Below, in pieces: positions 16,434 through 26,444 of a stretch of DNA of 64,000 nucleotides. The translations under genes and the position numbers were made by a program. The notes under the pieces were generated by a model. It made no database searches. It saw only the letters and a list, made by a program, of their open reading frames with translations, and had not been told where the DNA came from. Origin of the DNA: Solidesulfovibrio fructosivorans JJ] (GTDB lineage Bacteria > Desulfobacterota > Desulfovibrionia > Desulfovibrionales > Desulfovibrionaceae); the NCBI RefSeq assembly GCF_000179555.1, contig NZ_AECZ01000001.1, positions 248,001-312,000 on the forward strand, given 5' to 3'. Position 1 is the first letter of the stretch. Every line of letters starts with the position of its first letter.

Positions 16434-17015
16434 TTACGGGGAAACGGGCTGGCGTGTCTGGCTGGCGCCCGCTTCCGGAAAAAGCGTCGCCGCCTGACGG
16501 AAATAGGTCGCGGCCGCCGCGATGTCCCGGCGGGCCTGGGTAAGCTCCACCGAAACGGGCAGGTCGCCCACGTTTTTTTCCGTCAGTCCCATCCATTCCA
16601 GCTCCTTGTCCAGCTTGCCGGCGATGACGCCGAGTCCGGTGCGGATCAGACCGCCCATGCGCGTCACGTCGGCGGAACAGCCAGGGTCGAGCTGGTTATA
16701 GACATAGATCATATCGCCGGCGTTGAGGAAGATCTCCCAGCAGGCGGACAAGGAGGCGCGAAGGGCCAGCACATCCTTGATGCGCTCGGTGTTGCCCTCC
16801 TTGGCCAGCGATGCGTAATAATCCGCGACCTTGAGCAGATGGTCGTAGATTTTGGCGCTCTGGGCCGAAAAGAAGGCGTTAAAGGCCCTGGTGTCGACCT
16901 TGGCCGCCAGGGCCCGCTCCGGCCCCAGGGACAAGGCCAGACCAGCCAGCACAAGAACGGTCGGGAGAAGGCGCATGAGGCGCCCGGCGAATCGGTATGA
17001 AAAACGGGCGTGCAT
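16434..17015 (-). CDS. Secreted helical protein, function unknown
   Basis: 193 aa. An N-terminal signal (hydrophobic VLVLAGLALSLG, AxA-type cleavage near ERALAAK) precedes an all-helical domain with KIYDHLLKVADYYASLAKEG and GGLIRTGLGVIAGKLDKELE. No family recognised. Two starts are possible 13 codons apart; the upstream ATG has a weak CCAGGT, the downstream one none. It is co-directional with its neighbours with short gaps (39 bases after the Sel1 gene), so it may be co-transcribed with it. Confidence 0.6.
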   Translation of the reverse strand: MHARFSYRFAGRLMRLLPTVLVLAGLALSLGPERALAAKVDTRAFNAFFSAQSAKIYDHLLKVADYYASLAKEGNTERIKDVLALRASLSACWEIFLNAGDMIYVYNQLDPGCSADVTRMGGLIRTGLGVIAGKLDKELEWMGLTEKNVGDLPVSVELTQARRDIAAAATYFRQAATLFPEAGASQTRQPVSP

Positions 17016-17054
17016 CGGCGTACCTGGCGGCCGCATCCGCCGTCGGTTCGGCTC

Positions 17055-17591
17055 TCAATTGGCGTTGTCGACCATATCGCTCAGCGGCGCCAGAGCGGCC
17101 TTGGCCTGCAGGCCAGCCACCTTGGCCGGGCCCAGGCGTGCGGCACTGGCATCGCGCAGCTTGATGGCCCGATCCTTGTATTTTTCGCCAAGCGTGGAGG
17201 ACGCGGCAGCCAACGTGGCATAATAATAGGCGTTGGCGTCGCTTGCCGGCACGCCGGCGTAACCTCGGCTGTACACATCGGCCAGGACGTAACGGGCGTA
17301 GGCGAATCCGGCGTCCGAAGCCCGGGAAAGCCAGGCAAGGCCCTGGCGAAAATCCTGGGACACGTGGTCGCCGTTCAAATAGGCCACGCCCACCTCACAC
17401 TGGGCCCTGGGGTCGCCGGCCTGGGCCTTGGCCAGCATGGCGGCAAAGGACGCCGGGGCGTCAATGTCCGCGGCCTCGGGCGCATCGGCCGTTTTCTGGG
17501 CCGAAACGGCCGGGGCACAACACATGACGACGAGAAAAAGGGCGGCGGCGCAGGCCGCGAGGCGTCTTCCCGAGCGGACGCGATCAGGCAT
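17055..17591 (-). CDS. Secreted Sel1-like repeat protein
   Basis: 178 aa. A signal peptide (AACAAALFLVVMCC...VSAQ) is followed by Sel1/TPR-like repeats: DPRAQCEVGVAYLNGDHV, QDFRQGLAWLSRASDAG and ARYVLADVYSRGYAGVP. Such solenoids mediate protein-protein contacts in the periplasm. Of three clustered ATGs the third (MPDRVRSG) is preferred since GGAG lies 6 nt ahead. It follows ilvC by 62 bases that contain a UUCG-capped hairpin, so it is probably a separate or attenuated transcript. Confidence 0.75.
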   Translation of the reverse strand: MPDRVRSGRRLAACAAALFLVVMCCAPAVSAQKTADAPEAADIDAPASFAAMLAKAQAGDPRAQCEVGVAYLNGDHVSQDFRQGLAWLSRASDAGFAYARYVLADVYSRGYAGVPASDANAYYYATLAAASSTLGEKYKDRAIKLRDASAARLGPAKVAGLQAKAALAPLSDMVDNAN

Positions 17592-17609
17592 GAACATCTC
17601 CATTAAAAC

Positions 17610-17635
17610 GCGGCCGCGCCCGAAGGCACGGCCGC
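17610..17635. terminator. UUCG-capped hairpin behind ilvC
   Basis: On the minus strand GCGGCCGTGCC TTCG GGCGCGGCCGC forms an 11-bp stem (one G-U pair) with a UUCG tetraloop. It lies 18 bases after the ilvC stop. No U-tract follows, so it may be a stabiliser or attenuator instead of a full terminator. Confidence 0.5.
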
Positions 17636-17653
17636 GCCATCGCGTCAAAAGGA

Positions 17654-19139
<1,486 letters not shown>

Positions 19140-19148
19140 GGGCGGCTC

Positions 19149-20837
19149 CTAGACGAGAATCATCTCGGTTATGGACTTGCCGGCCGGGACCATGGGCGCG
19201 ACGTTCTCCTCGCGGTCGATGACGACGTCCACGATGACGGTCTTGGGCAGGGCGAAGGCCTCGGTCAGCACGGATTCGACTTGCCCCGGGTCGGACACGC
19301 GGTAGCCGGCCGCGCCGTAGGCCTCGGCCAGCTTGACGAAGTCCGGGGCCACGTCGAGGCAGGTGGAGCAGTAGTTTTTCGCGTAGAAAAGCTCCTGCCA
19401 CTGGCGAACCATGCCGAGGTAGCCGTTGTTCAAAATGACGATCTTGACCGGCAGGCCGTAGCAGACGGCCGTGGCCAGCTCCTGGATGCACATCTGGATG
19501 GAGCCGTCGCCGGCGATGTCGATGACGAGGCGGTCGGGGAAGGCGGCCTGGGCCCCGATGGCGGCCGGAAAGCCGAAGCCCATGGTGCCGAGCCCGCCGG
19601 AGCTGATAAACGACCGAGGCCGGAGGAACTGGTAGAACTGGGCGGCCCACATCTGGTGTTGGCCGACCTCGGTGGTGATGATGGCCTCGCCCTTGGTCAG
19701 CCGGGAAATGGTCTCCACCACGTATTGCGGCTTGATGACGTCCGTGCCCTGGTCGTAGGTCAGGGGTTTTTCCTCTTTCCAGGCGGCGAGTTTGGCCAGC
19801 CAGGACGTGTCGTTCGGCGCGGCTGGGGCGGCGTCGGCCGAAAGCGACTGGCGCAGCGCCGTGAGAAAGCTCTTGCAGTCGGCCACCACCGGGATCTGCA
19901 CGGCCACGTTTTTCTGGATCGAGGTGGGGTCGATGTCGATGTGCACGATCTTGGCGTTCTTGGCGAATTCGCTGAGCTTGCCCGTGACGCGGTCGTCGAA
20001 GCGGCTGCCAACGGCCAGGATCAGGTCGGCGCCGCTTATCGCCATGTTGGCGGCGTAGGTGCCGTGCATGCCGAGCATGCCGAGCCACAGCGGATCGTCG
20101 GCCGGAAAGCAGCCCAGGGCCATGAGCGTGGCCGTGACCGGGATGTTGAAGGTGCGGGCGAGCCAGGTCAGGTCCTCGGAGGCCCCGGAGGCGATGACGC
20201 CGCCGCCGGCGTAGATGATGGGCTTTTTGGCCTTGCGCACCACATCCGCCACCTTGGCCACCTGCTTGGGGTTGGGGGTATAGGTGGGGTTGTAGCTGCG
20301 CATCTTGATCTGCTTGGGATAGCTGTAGGCGCACTTGGCCTGCTGCACGTCCTTGGGCAGGTCGATGAGCACGGGGCCCGGCCGGCCGGTCGCGGCAAGG
20401 TAGAAGGCTTCCTTGATGACCTTCGGCAGGTCGCGCACGTCCTTGACCAGAAAGTTGTGCTTGGTGCAGGGGCGCGTGATACCGACGATATCCACTTCCT
20501 GGAACGCGTCGTTGCCGATCAGCGGCGTCGGCACCTGGCCGGTGATGATGACCACCGGCACGGAGTCCATGTAGGCGGTGGCAATGCCGGTCACGGCATT
20601 AGTGGCTCCGGGGCCCGAGGTCACCAGGCATACGCCTACCCTGCCCGTGGCCCGGGCATAACCGTCCGCGGCGTGGATGGCTCCCTGCTCATGGCGCGCC
20701 AGCACGTGTTGCAGCAGGGGGTAGTTGGGAAGCTGGTCGTAAATGTCGATGACCGCTCCTCCAGGGAAGCCGAAAACGACTTCCACGTCCTCGCGGCGCA
20801 AGGATTCGAGGAGTATCTGGGCCCCGGTGAGTTCCAT
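19149..20837 (-). CDS. ilvB: Acetolactate synthase large (catalytic) subunit
   Basis: 562 aa thiamine-diphosphate and FAD-dependent enzyme condensing pyruvate with pyruvate or 2-oxobutyrate. The N-terminal PYR domain contains [16 protein letters not shown] with the activating Glu in the following [15 protein letters not shown]; the C-terminal PP domain carries the ThDP motif [11 protein letters not shown]...ILNN. It begins 2 bases after the DUF465 stop and heads ilvB-ilvN-ilvC. No leader peptide or T-box is evident upstream. Confidence 0.97.
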   Translation of the reverse strand: MELTGAQILLESLRREDVEVVFGFPGGAVIDIYDQLPNYPLLQHVLARHEQGAIHAADGYARATGRVGVCLVTSGPGATNAVTGIATAYMDSVPVVIITGQVPTPLIGNDAFQEVDIVGITRPCTKHNFLVKDVRDLPKVIKEAFYLAATGRPGPVLIDLPKDVQQAKCAYSYPKQIKMRSYNPTYTPNPKQVAKVADVVRKAKKPIIYAGGGVIASGASEDLTWLARTFNIPVTATLMALGCFPADDPLWLGMLGMHGTYAANMAISGADLILAVGSRFDDRVTGKLSEFAKNAKIVHIDIDPTSIQKNVAVQIPVVADCKSFLTALRQSLSADAAPAAPNDTSWLAKLAAWKEEKPLTYDQGTDVIKPQYVVETISRLTKGEAIITTEVGQHQMWAAQFYQFLRPRSFISSGGLGTMGFGFPAAIGAQAAFPDRLVIDIAGDGSIQMCIQELATAVCYGLPVKIVILNNGYLGMVRQWQELFYAKNYCSTCLDVAPDFVKLAEAYGAAGYRVSDPGQVESVLTEAFALPKTVIVDVVIDREENVAPMVPAGKSITEMILV

Positions 20838-20839
20838 GT

Positions 20840-21073
20840 CTACTGGTCCTCCGCCTTGCGATATTTTCTGAGGAGCGTTTCGATGCGAGTCTTTCCGGAC
20901 AGCTTCTTCTTCTTGATTTCCTTAAGCTCTGTCTCTTCCGCGGGATTCAGAAAGGGCTTGCCTTCCATCTTCTCCAGAATCTTTTCGAACGCGACGTGCT
21001 CCTCGTACAGGCTCTTGAGTTCCGGGTCCGCCTCGCCGTATTTGGCAATAAGATCCAGATCGCGTTGATCCAT
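20840..21073 (-). CDS. DUF465 (YdcH-like) small coiled-coil protein
   Basis: 77 aa, highly charged and helical: [40 protein letters not shown] and [20 protein letters not shown] fit the DUF465 pattern, including the invariant LK...KK..L-K. Function unknown; the family is widespread. It is translationally close to ilvB (2-base gap) and so is probably the first gene of the ilv operon, a placement that may only reflect co-transcription. Confidence 0.85.
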   Translation of the reverse strand: MDQRDLDLIAKYGEADPELKSLYEEHVAFEKILEKMEGKPFLNPAEETELKEIKKKKLSGKTRIETLLRKYRKAEDQ

Positions 21074-21097
21074 GGCAAAGACTCCTTGTTGACGGTT

Positions 21098-21439
21098 CTA
21101 GTCACATCCCGTCCCGGCCGCGATGGACCAGTCGGGTTCGGACTCGGCGTTGATACGCACAATCTTTTTCCGGGATTTTTCCCCGGACACGATACGGACC
21201 TGTCGGGGGCGCACCCCGAAGCACTCTGCCAGAAACGCGGTGAGCGCGGCATTGGCCTGGCCTTCGACGGCCTTGGCCCGCAGCCGCACCCGCAACCTGT
21301 CCTCGGCCAGTCCGGCCAAGGCGTCCCGGCTGCCACCGGGGGCGACGGCCACCCGCAACGTCCAGCCGCCCTCCCCGGCCGCCGCGACGAAGACGGGAAG
21401 CGCCGGGGCTGTGGCTGTTTTTTTCGCCGGCGCGGCCAT
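21098..21439 (-). CDS. DUF167 (YggU-like) protein
   Basis: 113 aa with the DUF167 core: LRVAVAPGGSRDALAGL, RLRVRLRAKAVEGQANAALT and FLAECFGVRPRQVRIVSGEK, all hallmarks of the YggU fold. Biochemical role unknown. The first 20 residues are Ala/Lys/Pro-rich and could be non-homologous. It lies 24 bases ahead of the DUF465 gene on the same strand; YggT and YggU genes are often neighbours in bacteria, and a yggT-like gene is next upstream. Confidence 0.88.
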   Translation of the reverse strand: MAAPAKKTATAPALPVFVAAAGEGGWTLRVAVAPGGSRDALAGLAEDRLRVRLRAKAVEGQANAALTAFLAECFGVRPRQVRIVSGEKSRKKIVRINAESEPDWSIAAGTGCD

Positions 21440-21603
21440 GTCAGCGCGCCTCCGCTGAACGGACCAAGGCCGCCGCAGCGCGCGAAAAGGCCACGACCAA
21501 CGGACGGGTCGCAGTGCGCCGGCTGTTTCCGGACGGGTTACAGGAAAACATCCGATTCGTCAGGCTTCGCGTCTCAATGATCACGGCTATCGCGCCTGGA
21601 CTG

Positions 21604-21628
21604 CAGACGGCTTACGGGGGGCCGTCTG
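21604..21628. terminator. Hairpin between yggT-like and DUF167 genes
   Basis: CAGACGGC and GCCGTCTG pair over a 9-nt loop in the 242-base gap between the two genes. There is no U-tract on either strand, so a terminator role is uncertain; nothing else is recognised in the gap. Confidence 0.3.
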
Positions 21629-21681
21629 GTTGGCGTCATTTCGGGCAAAGACACGCGCATGCGCGAACTCCGGTTCCGTGA

Positions 21682-21993
21682 TTACATGCGCCCCAGTCCC
21701 ATGCCGCCCAGCCGCATGAGGGTGGGCACAAGGAACCACTGCAGGAACTGCACGGCCAGGATGGCCACGATAGGCGAAAGGTCGAAGCCGCCGATGGACA
21801 GAAAAGGCAGCCAGCGCCGGATGCGGTAGAATACCGGATCGGTCATGGCCCGCAGGAATCGGACAATGGGATTGTAGGGATCGGGACGCACCCAGGACAT
21901 GAGCGCGGCGATCACGATAATCCAGAAGTAGAGGGAGAGGACGATGTCCAGGACCCTGGCCACCGCTACAAAAAAATATCCAATGATATCCAT
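21682..21993 (-). CDS. YggT-family membrane protein
   Basis: 103 aa with two hydrophobic blocks (VLDIVLSLYFWIIVIAALMS and SPIVAILAVQFLQWFLVP). Between them is the family signature SWVRPDPYNPIVRFL, then TDPVFYRIRRWLP. YggT proteins are inner-membrane proteins of uncertain role, linked to osmotic tolerance and cell-division loci in some bacteria. AAAGGA precedes the ATG. Confidence 0.9.
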   Translation of the reverse strand: MDIIGYFFVAVARVLDIVLSLYFWIIVIAALMSWVRPDPYNPIVRFLRAMTDPVFYRIRRWLPFLSIGGFDLSPIVAILAVQFLQWFLVPTLMRLGGMGLGRM

Positions 21994-22147
21994 GTAATTT
22001 CCTTTCGCATGCGGCGTCTGTACAAAAACGCCGTAACCCAAAAATGGCACAGCGACGGCCATTAATCAAGTCAATTCCCGCCAGCCAAGGCCCGGCGGGG
22101 GATTGCGGCCGTCCGCCGGTCCTGTCGCCCGGAGAAAAACGGCTCCC

Positions 22148-22825
22148 CTAGGCGTCCTTGTCTTCCGGTTCACCGGCCAGGCAGCCGCGCAGGGTGTCGA
22201 AGTCCGGGATGTACATGACCGCGGCCAGGGCCGGGTTTTTGTACGACCAGAAGGGCACGGCCGCCGCCTTGGCCGAGCGCTCGTCCAGGGCCGAGTCGCC
22301 GATGTAGGCCACGGATTCGGCCGGCAGCTTCCAGGCGTCGAGGATCGTGAACACGCCCTCGGGATCGGGCTTGGGCCGCTTCAGCCGGCCGGCGCTTATG
22401 ACCGGGGCGAAGTACCGGTCGATTTCGAAGTGGCGCAGCAGGATTTCCACGGTGTTGGTCCGGTTGGTGTGCACGGCCATGCGCACCTTGCGCCGGGCGA
22501 ACGTCTCCAGGAGCTCGAGCAAGCCGTCTTCCAGGTAGATGAACGGAAAAATCTCCTCGGGGTAATCGAGGTTGCGCTGGACTTCCAGGGCTTCCTCCAT
22601 GCGGTCGGCCGGGATGATGTGGTTCAAGCACTCCTTGACGGAATGCATGTGCACGTAGTCCTCCTCTTCCGGCGTGAGCGACAGCATGCCGACGCCTTCG
22701 CGGATGAGGTTGTAGTACATGCGGTTGGCGTCGCGGGAATCGACCAGCACGCCGTCGCAGTCGAAGATGACGCCCCGCACCCGGTCGAGAAATGCCGGGG
22801 GGGATTTGGTATCGCACACGTACAC
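22148..22825 (-). CDS. HAD-superfamily phosphatase
   Basis: 225 aa. Haloacid-dehalogenase motifs are complete: FDCDGVLVDS (nucleophile Asp and acid/base Asp), VHTNRTN (motif II Thr region), RLKRPKPDPEG (Lys) and GDSALDERSA (acidic motif IV). The helical cap between motifs I and II suggests a small phosphorylated metabolite as substrate, as in phosphoglycolate phosphatase. A GTG start is chosen from AGGAG 6 nt upstream. The stop of the preceding gene overlaps this SD, so translation is probably coupled. Confidence 0.85.
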   Translation of the reverse strand: MYVCDTKSPPAFLDRVRGVIFDCDGVLVDSRDANRMYYNLIREGVGMLSLTPEEEDYVHMHSVKECLNHIIPADRMEEALEVQRNLDYPEEIFPFIYLEDGLLELLETFARRKVRMAVHTNRTNTVEILLRHFEIDRYFAPVISAGRLKRPKPDPEGVFTILDAWKLPAESVAYIGDSALDERSAKAAAVPFWSYKNPALAAVMYIPDFDTLRGCLAGEPEDKDA

Positions 22826-22835
22826 CGGGCGCTCC

Positions 22836-23642
22836 TTACGGTTTGGGGATGACGATGGTCCGGGGGGCATCCAGCCAGGGGGCCTCGGGATCGGGCCGGG
22901 TGTTGCCGCGAAGCCGCCAGCCCGGAAGCGTGGCCGCAAGGAGCGGCGTCTCGGGCGCGCCTTCGGGGAAAAGCGTCGCCAGCGCATCGGCGCCAAGCGG
23001 CGCGAACGGCAGGCCGGCATCGAGCAGGCTGTCGGCGATCTCGGGATCGGCGATGAAAAGCCCGGCCCCTTCCGGCGCGATGGCCCAAAAAGGCGGCAGC
23101 AACTGTCGCCAGGGCGGCCGGAACTCCTCGGCCAGGGCGGCCTGGGCCGGAACGTGCGTCGCCGCCAGGGCGGCGATCAGCTCCTCGTCGGCGTCGTCCT
23201 CGGTCAGTCCCAGGCTTTCGGCCATGGCCACGGCGAAGCGCGCGTCGCATTCGCCCGCATCGACAAGTTCGAGCAGGCTTTCCTCGATCCGGTAGGCCAG
23301 GCACAGACTCAGTTGGGCGGCGCGCAGCCGGCGGGCGGCCACGCGCTCGGGATGAAGATGGTCCTCGATCTCTTCCCGGGCGGCAAAGGACGTGTCGGCG
23401 AAAAAATGTCCCGCGCCGTAACCGGCAAGCAGGGCCAGATCCTTGGGGTCCTTGGTTTCCCGGCGCAGCCGGTCGCATTCGCGCAGGCAGCCATGCAACT
23501 CCTCGGCGCGAAGCGGCAACGCGTCCGGGCGCAGCCGGGCTTCGTCCGCCTCGCCAAGGCCGGGATCGAGCAGGCGTACGCCGGCGGGGAGGTCCCCGGC
23601 CAGGCCGGGATGCAGTCCGGGAAAGAAAAGCAGGCCGTTCAT
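22836..23642 (-). CDS. Conserved-looking protein of unknown function
   Basis: 268 aa, acidic, Leu/Ala-rich and without signal or membrane segments. It begins MNGLLFFPGLHPGLAGDLPA; recurring blocks such as ELHGCLRECDRLRRETKD and LCLAYRIEESLLELVDAGE are helical. No motif is recognised. AAAGGA precedes the ATG. It is sandwiched between an 8-Cys protein (22-base gap) and a HAD phosphatase (coupled), so the three probably form an operon. Confidence 0.65.
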   Translation of the reverse strand: MNGLLFFPGLHPGLAGDLPAGVRLLDPGLGEADEARLRPDALPLRAEELHGCLRECDRLRRETKDPKDLALLAGYGAGHFFADTSFAAREEIEDHLHPERVAARRLRAAQLSLCLAYRIEESLLELVDAGECDARFAVAMAESLGLTEDDADEELIAALAATHVPAQAALAEEFRPPWRQLLPPFWAIAPEGAGLFIADPEIADSLLDAGLPFAPLGADALATLFPEGAPETPLLAATLPGWRLRGNTRPDPEAPWLDAPRTIVIPKP

Positions 23643-23664
23643 GGGCAATCCTTTATTCACGGCA

Positions 23665-24039
23665 TTATGGGGCTTGGCGTTTGAAAAAACGCCGACACCG
23701 GCCCGGGCAGGCCGGCAGGGCGAGCAGGCACAGTTCACCGGCCGCATTGGCGCAATCCGGGAACGACGTCGTATCACCGGGCAGGTAATCCCGACAAGAG
23801 CCCTCTCTGGCCAGGGTTTCCGGAAAACGGTTCCGCCAGGCCCGTCCGGCCTGCTCCTCGGTCAGGCCCATGGCCTCGGCCCGAACCAGGAAATCGTCGA
23901 ATGTCCGGCCAAGGCGCGTGAGCACGCGGCAGCGCAATCCCTGGTCGAGGCCGGGGTTCAGGTGCTCCTCGTACAGGCAACGGCCGGCCAGGTAATGGCG
24001 GCAGCCAAGGCCCGACAGGGGCGTCAGCACGGCCGACAT
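23665..24039 (-). CDS. Cysteine-rich protein with eight cysteines
   Basis: 124 aa. Cysteines at 13, 21, 37, 82, 96, 104, 111 and 115, the last in a CPGRC motif, suggest an iron-sulfur or zinc site formed by the N- and C-terminal clusters around a helical centre. No signal peptide, so cytoplasmic. GGAG precedes the ATG at a normal distance. First gene of a probable three-gene unit with the unknown protein and HAD phosphatase, divergent from tatA. I do not recognise the family. Confidence 0.65.
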   Translation of the reverse strand: MSAVLTPLSGLGCRHYLAGRCLYEEHLNPGLDQGLRCRVLTRLGRTFDDFLVRAEAMGLTEEQAGRAWRNRFPETLAREGSCRDYLPGDTTSFPDCANAAGELCLLALPACPGRCRRFFKRQAP

Positions 24040-24126
24040 GACGCTTTCTCCATGTGTCCCGGGCTTTCTTGACCTGCCCCCAGGCGGCGTGTATAGCCTC
24101 GGCCAACCCATTCGCGGAGGCATGAC

Positions 24127-24315
24127 ATGTTTGGAATCGGATTTCCGGAGCTTATCATCATTCTGGTCATCGTGCTCATCATTTTCGGAGCCAACAAGCT
24201 TCCCGAGATCGGTGCCGGCATGGGCAAGGCCATCAAGAACTTCAAGAAGGCCACCAACGAGCCGGACGAAATCGACGTGACCCCGAAAGGCAAGGACGAC
24301 GCCGATAAAAAATAG
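24127..24315 (+). CDS. tatA: Twin-arginine translocase subunit TatA/TatE
   Basis: 62 aa. N-terminal membrane helix ([20 protein letters not shown] with the FG-x-KLPE hinge), an amphipathic helix [15 protein letters not shown] and a charged tail: a typical TatA. It forms the pore-like oligomer of the folded-protein Tat export pathway; tatC is not in the window. GGAGG precedes the ATG. It is monocistronic with a strong terminator, and converges on an amidase gene whose product has a Tat-like signal. Confidence 0.95.
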   Translation: MFGIGFPELIIILVIVLIIFGANKLPEIGAGMGKAIKNFKKATNEPDEIDVTPKGKDDADKK

Positions 24316-24338
24316 CCTGGTCCAGGATCGCCGACAAG

Positions 24339-24369
24339 GCCCCGGAAGTGATGCTTCCGGGGCTTTTTT
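24339..24369 (+). terminator. Rho-independent terminator of tatA
   Basis: GCCCCGGAAG and CTTCCGGGGC form a perfect 10-bp stem over a 5-nt loop, followed by six T. It reaches into the last codon of the convergent amidase gene. Confidence 0.9.
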
Positions 24370-25519
24370 ATGGCGCGCCGACCGTTTCCTTGCCGGCTGT
24401 GGCCAAAACGGCCAGGGCCAGGGCTTCGGCCATGGCCTGCCGCTTCTCCGGCACGGCCAGCGCGGCGGCGTCTTGCGGATGAGACAGAAAGCCGAGCTCC
24501 ACAAGCACGGCCGGGGCGTCGGCAGCGGCCAAAAGCGGAAACGGTCCCGAGCCGCCCCCGGCCACGGCAAGCGGCGCTCTCCCCTGCCGCAAGGCGTCGG
24601 CAAGCTCCCCGGCCAGTCTTTTTCCGGCCGCGATGCGTCCGGTCCCGGCGGCGCGCCGCGCGGCGGAAAGAAAGATGTCCTGTCCGGCCCGGCTTGCCTC
24701 GACCGGATGGAGGTTGCGCCCGCCTCCCTCGATCCGGGCCGTTTCCCGGGCCAGGGCATCGGAAGGCGTGCGCGCATAGGCGTACACGGCGATTCCGGCC
24801 GCCTCGGGACGGGGCACGCGGGCGGCATGCAGGGAGAGGAGCATGTCCACGCCGTAAAAACCGGCCAGGGCCGCCCGCGCCCAATCGGGCAGGGACACGT
24901 CGGCCGTGCGCGTCAGCGACAACGTCACCCGCTGCGGCGAAGCGGCCAATATCCGGGCCAGGCGCAAGGCGATATCAAGCGTCACGTCGGATTCGCGAAG
25001 CCCCTCGCCCGGCGCGCCGACATCCGCCCCGCCATGCCCGGGATCGATAAGCAGGCGCAGGGGCGCGTGGCGCTTGTCCCCAGCCGTCGGATGGATAAGC
25101 GCTTCACGCTCCGCCCTGGCCGCCGCGTCCGCTGCGGGCAGAGCGTGCCGGGACGGCGCGTCCCCGGGCTTTTTGCCCTCCGGCGGCAGGGGAAACTGGC
25201 CTATGGTTTCGACCATGATCCGCGACAGCGTATCCTCGGGATTGAGACGCACGGCCAGGGTGAAATGGGTCAATGCCGCGCGCGCGTCGCCGCGCTGGAA
25301 ATAGGTCCGTCCGAGCAGGGCCTGGACGTGGTCGTTTCGCGGGTCCTTGGCCTGGGCGTCGTTGAGAAGGGACAGAGCCTTGTCCGTATCGCCGGCTTCC
25401 AACGCGTACTGGGCGCTTCGGGCCAGCTCGTCGGACGATTCGGCCAGGGAAAGGCCCGGCAGTCCGGCAACGAGGGCCCCGGACAGGAGCAGCAGGCGTA
25501 GCGCCTGGCGACGAGTCAT
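24368..25519 (-). CDS. N-acetylmuramoyl-L-alanine amidase with TPR domain
   Basis: 383 aa. N-terminal signal MTRRQALRLLLLSGALVAG has a twin-arginine look. Residues about 30-105 form TPR-like repeats (AQYALEAGDTDKALSLLNDA, LLGRTYFQRGDARAALTHF). The C-terminal amidase_3 domain has the zinc ligands LLIDPGHGG (His), GLRESDVTLD (Glu) and MLLSLHAAR (His), plus the catalytic Glu in LVELGFLSH. It cleaves the amide bond between muramic acid and the stem peptide in the periplasm. Its ATG overlaps the miaA stop, placing it at the end of the miaA operon. Confidence 0.9.
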   Translation of the reverse strand: MTRRQALRLLLLSGALVAGLPGLSLAESSDELARSAQYALEAGDTDKALSLLNDAQAKDPRNDHVQALLGRTYFQRGDARAALTHFTLAVRLNPEDTLSRIMVETIGQFPLPPEGKKPGDAPSRHALPAADAAARAEREALIHPTAGDKRHAPLRLLIDPGHGGADVGAPGEGLRESDVTLDIALRLARILAASPQRVTLSLTRTADVSLPDWARAALAGFYGVDMLLSLHAARVPRPEAAGIAVYAYARTPSDALARETARIEGGGRNLHPVEASRAGQDIFLSAARRAAGTGRIAAGKRLAGELADALRQGRAPLAVAGGGSGPFPLLAAADAPAVLVELGFLSHPQDAAALAVPEKRQAMAEALALAVLATAGKETVGAP

Positions 25520-26442
25520 GCCGCGCCTCCGTCAAGCCATCGACCGACCGCTTCGCATACCCCGGCCGCATCCCCGGGCGCGAACCAGCGCACCTCCGGC
25601 TCCTTGCGAAACCAGGTCATCTGGCGCTTGGCGTAGGCACGGGTGTTGGCCAGCCACCTGGCCTTGGCTTCCTCCAGGCCGTAGGCGCCGGAAAGGTAGC
25701 CGGTGATCTCCGGGCCGCCGATGCCGGTAAGCCCCGGAGCGTCGGGCGCATAGCGTTTATGCGCTTCCTGGACTTCCTCCACCGCGCCCTCGCGCGCCAT
25801 GACCTCGATGCGGCTGGCCAGACGCGGCGTCAACATCTCCAACGACAAGGACAGACCGATGACCAGGGCGTCGTAATCCGGCGCGTCCGGGTCGCCGGCG
25901 GCCTGCCAGTCGGAAAGGGCGCGGCCGGACGCGGCATGGACCTCCAGGGCCCGGGTCACGCGCTGGCGGTCGGCCGGGGCGATGCGGGCGGCGGCGGCCG
26001 GGTCCACGGCCGCCAGGGCCTCGTGCATGGCCCGTCCCCCAGTGGCGTCGTAACGGGCGGCAACTTCGGCGCGGATGGCCGGCGGCACGGGCGGGATGGG
26101 GGCCAGCCCGCCGCGAATGGCCCGGAAATAGAGCCCCGTGCCGCCGACAAGCAGCGGCAGCAAATCGCGCTCGGCGATGGACGCGACGACCGCCCGGGCG
26201 CGTTTGGCGAACCAGCCCGCGCTGACGGCCACGTCGATCGGCGTGTCGCCATAAAGAAAGTGGGGACATCTGCCCTGCTCCGCGGTTGTCGGCTGGGCGG
26301 TCAGCACGGGCAACCCCGCGTAGACCTGCCGCGAGTCGACGTTGACCACGGCCCCGCCGTACGCTTCGGCCAGGGCCAAGGCCACGGCGGTTTTGCCCGT
26401 GCCCGTGGCCCCGAGCAGGCAGACGATGCGCGTCGCCGTCAC
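25516..26442 (-). CDS. miaA: tRNA dimethylallyltransferase MiaA
   Basis: 308 aa. Transfers a dimethylallyl group to A37 of tRNAs reading UNN codons. P-loop GATGTGKTAVALALAE, the substrate-binding VNVDSRQVYAGL, GGTGLYFRAI and the C-terminal TRAYAKRQMTWFRKE are all typical. Two GTG starts compete: the one used here is 9 nt from AAGGA; a second, two codons earlier, overlaps the coaD stop as GTGA but is only 3 nt from the SD. Co-transcribed with coaD and the amidase. Confidence 0.95.
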   Translation of the reverse strand: MTATRIVCLLGATGTGKTAVALALAEAYGGAVVNVDSRQVYAGLPVLTAQPTTAEQGRCPHFLYGDTPIDVAVSAGWFAKRARAVVASIAERDLLPLLVGGTGLYFRAIRGGLAPIPPVPPAIRAEVAARYDATGGRAMHEALAAVDPAAAARIAPADRQRVTRALEVHAASGRALSDWQAAGDPDAPDYDALVIGLSLSLEMLTPRLASRIEVMAREGAVEEVQEAHKRYAPDAPGLTGIGGPEITGYLSGAYGLEEAKARWLANTRAYAKRQMTWFRKEPEVRWFAPGDAAGVCEAVGRWLDGGAA

Positions 26443-26444
26443 GT

